Shown here in pieces: positions 55,089 to 62,424 of a DNA stretch of 64,000 bases. The stretch covers positions 1 to 64,000 of the forward strand of contig CAYRYD010000007.1 in the NCBI GenBank assembly GCA_964428345.1, given 5' to 3'. The stretch's first letter is position 1. Each line of letters starts with the position of its first letter. Under the pieces are notes generated by a model that saw nothing but the letters and a program-made list of their open reading frames with translations, was not told the origin of the DNA and ran no database searches. This DNA is from JABDMH01 sp964428345 (GTDB taxonomy: Bacteria; Bacteroidota; Bacteroidia; Chitinophagales; Saprospiraceae). The position numbers and the translations under genes were made by a program.

Positions 55089-55775
55089 CTAAAAAGGATC
55101 GAACCATCGTGATTTTTCGATTACCTTATTCTCCAGCCGATTCAGAAATTCCCGCCTCCCGGTATCATCATTCAAACGGATCAATTGCAGAGCATTCTCC
55201 CAGACTTCAGCCCGCCAATAGGTGATCAGGTTGGAGCAGAGCTTTTCATCCAGCCGGCCCAACAATTTATCGACAATATCCATCCGCCAGTCCATTCGTT
55301 CAACGATCCTGTCCTGTACATCGTCGATGGTTTCTGCAATGATCTGATTGATCTTGCAATGGTCGGAAAACCGGTCCTGTTGCCGGTCATCCGAGAGGGA
55401 ATCCCATTCTCCCTGCAGTAATTCAGCCAGGGTGATAACCAAATCGTAATTGATGTGAGCATTGATTCCCAGCATCAGATGCTGCAATACATTCAACGAT
55501 TTACGGGTTGATGCATCATGAACCCTCCTCCAGACCAAAGGTACCTGAGTATCACCCTGATCATAGCGGTACAACGGTTGGAAGTAGTAATCCGCAAACC
55601 GGTCCACCAGCCGGGCTACCCATCCGGGATCGATAAACCGATGATCATCAATGCCCTGCAGGACATTGCGGGTCATGGTGGTGTAACAACTCAGAAAAAT
55701 CGAACGGTGGTCCTTGACTGCTTCCCATTGTCTAATCTGATGGACCATGGTAAGAATCGTTCGGGATTCCGTCAT
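55089..55775 (-). CDS. DUF5995-family protein
   Basis: A 228-residue all-helical soluble protein. The conserved block LMLGINAHINYDLVITLAE (about 90-110) and an early FADYYFQPLYRYDQG match what I recall of DUF5995. The function is unknown. The histidine and aspartate in NAHINYD could bind a metal. There is no signal peptide. It is convergent with the serine-hydrolase operon (62-bp gap) and separate from the HEAT-carrier gene upstream. Confidence 0.7.
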   Translation of the reverse strand: MTESRTILTMVHQIRQWEAVKDHRSIFLSCYTTMTRNVLQGIDDHRFIDPGWVARLVDRFADYYFQPLYRYDQGDTQVPLVWRRVHDASTRKSLNVLQHLMLGINAHINYDLVITLAELLQGEWDSLSDDRQQDRFSDHCKINQIIAETIDDVQDRIVERMDWRMDIVDKLLGRLDEKLCSNLITYWRAEVWENALQLIRLNDDTGRREFLNRLENKVIEKSRWFDPF

Positions 55776-55912
55776 TAATAAGAAGTTTCCACTCCTAAAT
55801 TTAAATTATAAAATTGAAATTGAATGGTAAATGAAAAATACTTGTTAAAGAAAACAGGATAAACCGGCCATCATATCCCTATCGGATTTTCACATTTGGA
55901 TTCGTTCAGCAA

Positions 55913-58642
55913 TTATGTTTTAACCCGCAACCTTGTCGTTATCTTCTGACTCAGGTTAAGACCAGGTTCTCCCAACTGCTTCAGAAATCCGATCGCCGTT
56001 TCCAGATCCGGTAGATTGAATTTTTCCGCCGGTTCCAGGTCGCCTGCATGTACCTCTACTTTACCGAGCATGTTCAACATCCGGATCAGGGATTCCTTAT
56101 CGACAGACTCTGGTAATTGATGAACAAAATCAATGGAGCTATCAACATTTTTTCCTTCACCGCTGTCTGATGGCAGATCCACTACTTTTCTTCTACCCAA
56201 AGGCGAGGCTAACCTTAGCCACCGGGCCGCCTTTTCCACAGCGTTTTTTTTCAGGGGCGAGATTAATTCATCTAGATCCTCCAGGAAACTGGTTCTGGGT
56301 AAAACTTCCGTACTATTGGACAACCTGGTGATAGCATGTTGTAGCACATATTCATGAGAGATCAGCTCATGAAACATGTCTGCTTCATTTTGAAATTGCA
56401 TCTGGCACTTCCTTTTATAGAAATTCATCGAGGGGCGCTCCCTCCTCAGATTCAGCAGGGCGTCGAGTGCAGCAAAACTGGTTTCGTTATCCGGATCGAT
56501 AGCCAGGGTCATCAGAAAATCCACGGCGAGCTGGATGGGAAAGTGCCCGGCCACCCTCGGAAGTTTCCGTATGATATTTGGACCGGCTTTGGCGGGTTTG
56601 ATATAGCGGATGATGGCCGGTATGATCTCATTTCCATAATAGGAAAGGGCAAGGACTGCAGCATCTGCATTCTGTTCTTCACCGAGCAGTTCGATCAGGG
56701 ATGGGATGAAATAGGGATCCAATGTCACTCCGGCCGCCAAAATCGCATGATTTCGGACTTCCGGATCAGGATCGGTCATAAACCGTTCTATTCGTGGAAA
56801 AAACTCCGGTATTCTTGAAAGTCCGGCAGCCCTGAGCAGACCGATCGTGCTGGTCTTCCTGACTTCCTCCGGCAGTTGTTCCGTCAAAAGGTCAAACTCA
56901 TGATCGAGTCGCTCCTCCAACTGGAATCGTTCTTTCAATACCGGATTATCCCGGCTTTCTTCAGCCATGCTGATCAATAGCGAACGGGTCATTTCATGAT
57001 CCGGAACTTCCAGATACCGCCGGATAAAAGCCGGAGCCTGGCGGCCTGCTCTGGAAATGACGTACGAAAAGGCAGCCACACTCACCGGTTGGGACGCACT
57101 CCGGATAAATGGAGTAATCTGCCGGGTAAGGTCGACATTATGAATTGAATATAGATTCCGGATCGTTTCCTCCTGCACTTTGGGTGAGGCATGGTTTAAT
57201 AATTCCTTTAATTCCTTAATAAACCGGGAATCCGACTGAACCTTTAATTTCTCAAGAACGGCCAAAATCTGGCGTTCGGAACCATTTCTCAAGGCGTGTT
57301 TTAAATCTGACACCACGGCTTCATTTTCCAGATTAATGGCCAACACTTCACCTTCCGGAAGATTTCGCAAATTAAGCCGGAAGGCATCCAGATAGGTTTT
57401 TCTGACCTTACGGCCAAAATAGAACCAGACACCAAGAGAGGTCAGGATGAGTACACTGACATACTCGCTGGTGAGATTCAGTCCATTGATAAAAAAAATC
57501 AGGATAATTCCACCCACACCGGTAGCAAGACTATCTACCACTACATCGATGAAAATTTTAGTCTGATTTTTTATTTCTGTGGGTATTGGTACGGCGAGTA
57601 ATTCAAAAGTGGCCCGGTTGAGCGATTGTTTCAAACTGGCGTCACTACTTTTCAGGATAATGGCCGTCCACAATGCCGGAAGGAACAATACCAGTCCTGC
57701 TCCAATAAAAATGCTGGCTGGTAGCAGAAACAATGATCCTCCAATTCCCAGCTTATTGACAATACGACGGGTGAGGATCAGCTGAATAATCAGGGAAACT
57801 ACATTGAAATTGGAAAACCAGAATCCAAAAAATGCCGTCAGTTCATCTGGATCCCTGATAATCCCGGAAGTGATGGCCCCAAACTGATAATCCACCAATT
57901 TAGCCACGATCACACTGATGGCAATGATACCACTGAGATTAGTCAGATGTGCTGACTTGCGAATGAGGAAAAAAGGGTGCTCAATTTTGGGGATTTTTTT
58001 TCGCCGCTGATATTTCGACTGGGTAGTAACTACAAATTTGCTCCAGATATAGGAAGTGTTGGGCACACACAGAAACAGAATACCGGCAGCCACAAAAATC
58101 AGGTTTTCACTACCAAGGGGTCCGGCCAGCAGGCTGGTAATATACCCTCCGAGAATACCTCCTCCGATAGCTCCTGCACCAATAAAACCAAAGATACGCT
58201 TGGCCTCCCGCACATTAAAGATGACGTTGGCCAGAATCCAGAACTGCGAAGCCGATAATACGGCAAAGATGGCCATGACAATATAGAAAGCATATAAAAC
58301 CCAGCCACCCACTATCTTCATCCGCAAGAGAAAGCCTAATAACACAAACAAGGCGACTGATAAAAGAAGGGTGCCCAGAATGATCCGGTTAAGATTGACC
58401 CTTCCCAGAAGCCGAGCATAGATCGAAGTCACGATAATGGCAAAGATGGCAACCAGCAGATAGGCGGAGGGAAGATTGCTGGCCCCCATCTCTGCGAGGA
58501 ATAATCCGTTGACTGTCGGTTTGACAATGAGAAGCGTAGCGATAAGCAGAAAGAAATTGAGCTGCATCAGGAGAGCCCGGGAATACTCTCCCTCCCGGAT
58601 ATCAAACACTCTCTGTAAGAAAACGAAAAGAGCTCCTTTCAT
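55913..58642 (-). CDS. MFS/TLC-like carrier fused to HEAT repeats
   Basis: A protein of about 909 residues (start 58642 or 58648). Residues 1 to about 420 form about 12 hydrophobic helices resembling the ATP/ADP-translocase (TLC) branch of the major facilitator superfamily (LLIVKPTVNGLFLAEMG, AGAIGGGILGGYITSLL, FELLAVPIPTEIKNQTKIF). Residues of about 430-870 are cytoplasmic HEAT-like repeats (ALRNGSERQILAVLEKLK, DPDPEVRNHAILAAGVTLD). No cyclic-nucleotide-binding domain, which some relatives carry, is evident. The substrate may be a nucleotide or unrelated. The HEAT part probably docks a regulatory partner. Confidence 0.85.
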   Translation of the reverse strand: MKGALFVFLQRVFDIREGEYSRALLMQLNFFLLIATLLIVKPTVNGLFLAEMGASNLPSAYLLVAIFAIIVTSIYARLLGRVNLNRIILGTLLLSVALFVLLGFLLRMKIVGGWVLYAFYIVMAIFAVLSASQFWILANVIFNVREAKRIFGFIGAGAIGGGILGGYITSLLAGPLGSENLIFVAAGILFLCVPNTSYIWSKFVVTTQSKYQRRKKIPKIEHPFFLIRKSAHLTNLSGIIAISVIVAKLVDYQFGAITSGIIRDPDELTAFFGFWFSNFNVVSLIIQLILTRRIVNKLGIGGSLFLLPASIFIGAGLVLFLPALWTAIILKSSDASLKQSLNRATFELLAVPIPTEIKNQTKIFIDVVVDSLATGVGGIILIFFINGLNLTSEYVSVLILTSLGVWFYFGRKVRKTYLDAFRLNLRNLPEGEVLAINLENEAVVSDLKHALRNGSERQILAVLEKLKVQSDSRFIKELKELLNHASPKVQEETIRNLYSIHNVDLTRQITPFIRSASQPVSVAAFSYVISRAGRQAPAFIRRYLEVPDHEMTRSLLISMAEESRDNPVLKERFQLEERLDHEFDLLTEQLPEEVRKTSTIGLLRAAGLSRIPEFFPRIERFMTDPDPEVRNHAILAAGVTLDPYFIPSLIELLGEEQNADAAVLALSYYGNEIIPAIIRYIKPAKAGPNIIRKLPRVAGHFPIQLAVDFLMTLAIDPDNETSFAALDALLNLRRERPSMNFYKRKCQMQFQNEADMFHELISHEYVLQHAITRLSNSTEVLPRTSFLEDLDELISPLKKNAVEKAARWLRLASPLGRRKVVDLPSDSGEGKNVDSSIDFVHQLPESVDKESLIRMLNMLGKVEVHAGDLEPAEKFNLPDLETAIGFLKQLGEPGLNLSQKITTRLRVKT

Positions 58643-58896
58643 GATCACTCACTCGGCCTGACACTCAATATACTAAATCGACGACAAGCCTTCGTCTTTG
58701 ATCTGTAAAACAAAAAAACGTATAGGGTAGTTTGTAACCTGGTGAATTCATCCGTCCTTCCGGAGTTGCCGGGTCGAAAACGTTGCAACGCCCTAAACAG
58801 CTACAGGTCCCTCAACCGGTTATGATGGCAAACTGGAACAGTTACAATGACTTAAAGCAATCATCAGTAGATTGCCAGGAGGTCAGGCCCGATGAT

Positions 58897-59841
58897 CTAT
58901 TTTCCCAGAACAGTCGTCGAACTACGCGAAGGGTAATTTTTTATGGCCAGCGCTTCTTCTGCTACATTGACCATCTGCCGGATAATTTGTTCCCCTTGTT
59001 CGTCTTCGGCTAAGGCGACTAAAATATACCTTCGAAGGGGATTTTGATCCCAGACCAGTGCCGAATCAGCGTGATAGACCTTCCACGAACCTGATTTTCG
59101 GAATATCCGGGCATTGGGAGCAACCCGGTCAAGGGTATTGACGAATTTATGATGCAAGGCCGGTTCGTCCATGATGTCCAGCATCTGTCGGGATCGGTCC
59201 CGGTTCACCAGCTTCCCCAATGCCATCAGATAATAAAAACGGCATACCTGGTTTACCGTTGCTGCATGGCTCAAACCTTTAATCGGATCCGGTTTTCGCG
59301 GACCAGCGGCTGCATACCGCTTGCCAACCCAAAGGCCGCCATAAGAACTTTTCTCATAAAGCCGGTATTGAGGATCTGTCAGAACGCCTTCGATCTTGTC
59401 ATAGCCCAACCGGTCAATCATCCGGGTAGAAGCGTAATTATCGGAGTAACTGATCATCCGGTTCATGTCGTTGACGATCTCGTCACTTTCGCTCAACTCC
59501 CCTTTTTCCAGTGCATCCATGCTGGCCAGTAGAATGGCGATTTTAGGCAGGCTGGCAGCGTACATCATTTCATTGTCGTTAAGCCGGGCATAGCGCGGTC
59601 GAAAAGGATCTTTCATATCAACCAGTCCAATGGCAAGCTTTTTCTCATCCACCAGTTTTTTCCAGGATGGATTGGATCGTACCAGCTCTTCCAGACTATG
59701 CTGCAGATCTTCATCGACCACATTTCTCAGCGGTACAACCCGCTCGTCAGGGACATAAAATGGTAGACTTTGCTGGGCCATAGTTGATTGAATGGTCAGC
59801 ACACATATCGCGAAAATGAATAACCGGAAAATCATCCTCAA
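58897..59841 (-). CDS. Serine hydrolase, class A beta-lactamase-like
   Basis: A 314-residue protein with a Sec signal peptide (to about residue 22, IQSTMAQ). Active-site motifs are S-L-P-K (Ser97, Lys100), S-D-N (133-135) and K-S-G (249-251). The GGLWVGKRYA stretch is where class A enzymes have the Glu166 omega loop, and no E-x-x-L-N motif is visible. It therefore belongs to the wider beta-lactamase2/penicillin-binding group rather than clear resistance enzymes. It is likely periplasmic. It is a single gene, divergent from the thioesterase region. Confidence 0.82.
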   Translation of the reverse strand: MRMIFRLFIFAICVLTIQSTMAQQSLPFYVPDERVVPLRNVVDEDLQHSLEELVRSNPSWKKLVDEKKLAIGLVDMKDPFRPRYARLNDNEMMYAASLPKIAILLASMDALEKGELSESDEIVNDMNRMISYSDNYASTRMIDRLGYDKIEGVLTDPQYRLYEKSSYGGLWVGKRYAAAGPRKPDPIKGLSHAATVNQVCRFYYLMALGKLVNRDRSRQMLDIMDEPALHHKFVNTLDRVAPNARIFRKSGSWKVYHADSALVWDQNPLRRYILVALAEDEQGEQIIRQMVNVAEEALAIKNYPSRSSTTVLGK

Positions 59842-60227
59842 GGTACTTGATACTTTAAGTTGCTAAAAAGATTAAAACAATCCTCAATCGCCGGAATCCA
59901 CCCCCTCCCTCTATACAATCCAAAAGACGATAAAGAAGTTTCCTGGTTAAAGCCGGCAAACCGGAAGATCAATTTTCTGAGACTTCAACACTCGTTTCTG
60001 AAAGATACGCATTCAAAACGACTCTACAGATACGCAAGGTCGAAATTATTTATTGCCAAACTTCTTAAATATTTCCATATATGTGATCCGGATCACACAG
60101 TCAATGATTAGGGAAACCAGAAATCCGGAAGACAATCACCAGATGGAAATGCTGAAAGATCAGTGGCCCAGAAATTATTTTTTATATTTAATATAATCCC
60201 TTGTTTAACTGCTGCTGTAAGCTTATT
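59842..60227. other. Intergenic region with a CRP-type palindrome
   Basis: A short open frame here (59860-60111) is not protein-like. A perfect 16-bp palindrome lies at 60082-60097. Otherwise the stretch is AT-rich toward the thioesterase start, and no other feature was seen. Confidence 0.5.
60082..60097. promoter_or_regulatory. Perfect CRP-type palindrome TGTGA-N6-TCACA
   Basis: TGTGATCCGGATCACA is a perfect 16-bp palindrome and matches the CRP/FNR-family core TGTGA-N6-TCACA exactly. It lies 130 bp upstream of the thioesterase start. Regulation is inferred only. No CRP-type regulator gene is in the window, but two nucleotide-cyclase genes are. Confidence 0.4.
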
Positions 60228-61007
60228 ATGGAGGATCTTATCTACCGGCAATCTGTGACCATCCGGGGTTACGATGTCGATGTGATCATGAAAGCTGGTA
60301 TCACTGCCCTGATCCGGATTCTACACGAAGCAGCCGTTGATCAGGTAGTTCAACTCGGATTTTCTGCGCTCCAGCTTGAACCCCGCGGCCTGGGCTGGGT
60401 GTTGTCTCATCAGTACCTGGAGATTATCGAACGGCCAAAATTGGGTGACCAGGTGACTGTTGTCACTTATCCTTCGGGCATTGACCGGGCTTTTACCTAC
60501 CGGGATTATTACCTGTATGACAGGGAGGAGAAACTGCTGGCCAAGGCAGCCACTACCTGGACCCTTCTGGATATTCACAACCGGAAATTGGCCGAATATC
60601 CAGAAGACATTCGATCTATTTTGCTTAGAGCCAATACCTTACCTCATCTTACAAGGGCAGTTCAGCCCCGGTTACAGATCGGTGAAAGCAAGGCCACCAG
60701 GTCATTTAATCCGGGATTTTTCGAACTTGATTTTAACGGTCATGTCAGCAATCATTATTTTTTCAAATGGATGCTCGACCCGCTCTCTTTTGATTTTCTC
60801 ACCGGGCATGAGCTGATGGATCTCAACGTAAAATTCAGGGGAGAAGCTTTCGCCGGAGATACCATCACCGCTCACATTGCAGGGGAAATGCCGGACAGAA
60901 TTCTACATTGGCTGATGAAAGGGAAGGAAGTCATTGCCATCGGAATATCCCGGTGGAAGCAAAACCCCGAGAGCCGTCGCCATCAATTAGGGCAATTCCT
61001 GCAGTAA
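60228..61007 (+). CDS. Acyl-ACP thioesterase (FatA/FatB type)
   Basis: From the ATG at 60228 the protein has 259 residues: two hotdog domains in tandem. The first (about 1-140) has a helix AGITALIRILHEAAVDQV followed by strands ending TTWTLLDIHNRKLAEYP. The second (about 150-259) has the catalytic D-F-N-G-H-V-S-N motif. The enzyme releases fatty acids from acyl-ACP in the cytoplasm. The start at 60201 in the same frame adds nine residues without support. The last 21 bp overlap the convergent anti-sigma-like gene. Confidence 0.85.
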   Translation: MEDLIYRQSVTIRGYDVDVIMKAGITALIRILHEAAVDQVVQLGFSALQLEPRGLGWVLSHQYLEIIERPKLGDQVTVVTYPSGIDRAFTYRDYYLYDREEKLLAKAATTWTLLDIHNRKLAEYPEDIRSILLRANTLPHLTRAVQPRLQIGESKATRSFNPGFFELDFNGHVSNHYFFKWMLDPLSFDFLTGHELMDLNVKFRGEAFAGDTITAHIAGEMPDRILHWLMKGKEVIAIGISRWKQNPESRRHQLGQFLQ

Positions 61008-61721
61008 TCCGGACACTTTCCGTCTCAGAGCACCTTCAGGTAACCGGGAGCTGAGTCCAGCCAGTATTTCCTTCGTACCGATGAGGTCACCCTCCCTGAG
61101 GTAAACAAGAGCCAGATACCACTCCAGGATATCCTGATAAAGGTCATCCACCGGTACATCTCTGTAGGAGAGCAGAAGATTTCTGGCTTCCTCCGGCCGC
61201 TCCTGCTCAAGCAGGGCAACAGCCAGGTAGAGATCTCTCATAGGTGCAATCAAAACACTATCCGGCAGGGTCTGAATTTCCGTTTCCACCTTCCGCCACT
61301 GACCCTCCTCATAAGCATTGGTCAGTGTTTTGATCCGGTCTTCTTCCAACCCACGCCGTGAAAGGACAAACGGATAAGGTTCATAATAATCCGCATAAAG
61401 TTCCGATAAGTCTGCTGTGGATTCCCTGGATGAAAAATAAGCCAGAACAATCACCAGAAAAGAGGCAGCCAATAGCCACCAGTGAAACCTTCCCATACCA
61501 GCCATCCGGTTATTACCCCTGGATCTCCAGATAACCGTCCCGGTTTTTACCACAAAATCCTGAGCGGCCTTATCTCCTATTGCCTCCCTGATCAGCCGCT
61601 CATGACTAAGACGGGCATCAAATTCCGGATCCATGCGACACCGCTCTTCCACGGTCTTACGATCCTTTTCGGAAAGCCGGTTCTGACAATAGTCTTCGAT
61701 CAAATCCTGATCGTCCCTCAT
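60987..61721 (-). CDS. Membrane anti-sigma-like protein with TPR tail
   Basis: From the ATG at 61721 the protein has 244 residues. An N-terminal cytoplasmic part (1 to about 85; DDQDLIEDYCQNRLSEKDRK, resembling anti-sigma N-termini) precedes one transmembrane helix (WWLLAASFLVIVLAYFSS, about 95-115). A helical, TPR-like C-terminal part follows (LYLAVALLEQERPEEARNLL, YLALVYLREGDLIGTKEIL). It overlaps the sigma-factor stop by an ATGA, so the two are translationally coupled. It probably tethers and inhibits the sigma factor; no zinc-binding HxxxCxxC motif is present. Confidence 0.75.
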   Translation of the reverse strand: MRDDQDLIEDYCQNRLSEKDRKTVEERCRMDPEFDARLSHERLIREAIGDKAAQDFVVKTGTVIWRSRGNNRMAGMGRFHWWLLAASFLVIVLAYFSSRESTADLSELYADYYEPYPFVLSRRGLEEDRIKTLTNAYEEGQWRKVETEIQTLPDSVLIAPMRDLYLAVALLEQERPEEARNLLLSYRDVPVDDLYQDILEWYLALVYLREGDLIGTKEILAGLSSRLPEGALRRKVSGLLQELP

Positions 61722-62260
61722 CGATGGTATATTTTCAAAAGTTTTTCCGCGATCTCCTTCAGCTTTTCCTTGCACAAATATTTTTTTCTTTTGGCATAAT
61801 CCAGGGTCGTATCCAGCAAATCGGCTATTTCCCGGGTGTTTTTACCCTCCACATAGTACTCGAGCACCTGCCGGCAATCGTCATTCAACAAAGTAAATGC
61901 CTTGATATATGCATAGTAGTAGATATCTTCTTCATTTGTTTGCGGCTCACCATACTCCTGCTCTGTTTTCTGAGTCCGGGTCTTGTTGGCCAGGTACTGA
62001 AACCACCGGTTTCGATAAATAGCCCGAAAATAGGCTTCGAGATTGTCAATTGCCAGACCTTCCGGTCGATTCAGATTGCGGTAGAGATAGTACAGACATT
62101 CCTGAAAAAGATCTCTTGCATCTTCTACCGTACCTTTATTGTTTCTGACGAAACGATTCAATCCCGGAAAAAATCGGTGGTACAGCCCTTCAATGGCTTC
62201 CACCTGACCGGTCCGCAATTGCTCAACTAATCTCTCTGTTTCATTACGATCTCTATCCAT
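61718..62260 (-). CDS. ECF-type RNA polymerase sigma factor
   Basis: From the ATG at 62260 the protein has 180 residues. Region 2 contains FFPGLNRFVRNNKGTVEDA and RDLFQECLYYLYRNLN. Region 4 contains LNDDCRQVLEYYVEGKNTR, EIADLLDTTLDYAKRKKYL and a terminal helix. The longer frame to 62344 is not supported. It directs RNA polymerase to a small regulon, perhaps including the divergent TPR gene. The partner is the coupled membrane protein downstream. Confidence 0.88.
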   Translation of the reverse strand: MDRDRNETERLVEQLRTGQVEAIEGLYHRFFPGLNRFVRNNKGTVEDARDLFQECLYYLYRNLNRPEGLAIDNLEAYFRAIYRNRWFQYLANKTRTQKTEQEYGEPQTNEEDIYYYAYIKAFTLLNDDCRQVLEYYVEGKNTREIADLLDTTLDYAKRKKYLCKEKLKEIAEKLLKIYHR

Positions 62261-62424
62261 TATAGTATGTTTCCAGAGCGAAAAGTGACATTCAACAGAC
62301 CGAAGGTAAATAATAACTCCAGTATTACTAAAGGGACAGGTCATCCAGAACGTTCGTAAAAACGTTAAAATGTCTCTGAAAATCAGCCGATTTTACCCGA
62401 GAATACTAACTTTCGTACGAACTT
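62261..62424. promoter_or_regulatory. Divergent control region of the sigma and TPR genes
   Basis: This 164-bp region separates the sigma gene from the TPR gene. It contains AACGTT twice (62349-62354 and 62361-62366) and the palindrome TTCGTACGAA (62412-62421) just before the TPR start, with TTCGTA shared between both sites. It is likely to hold both promoters; a sigma-specific element is possible but unproven. Confidence 0.4.

Noticed and set aside
59860..60111. 83-codon plus-strand open frame between the serine hydrolase and the thioesterase
   Set aside because: Very basic, low-complexity translation with no domain or signal, and it overlaps the CRP-like palindrome; probably chance.
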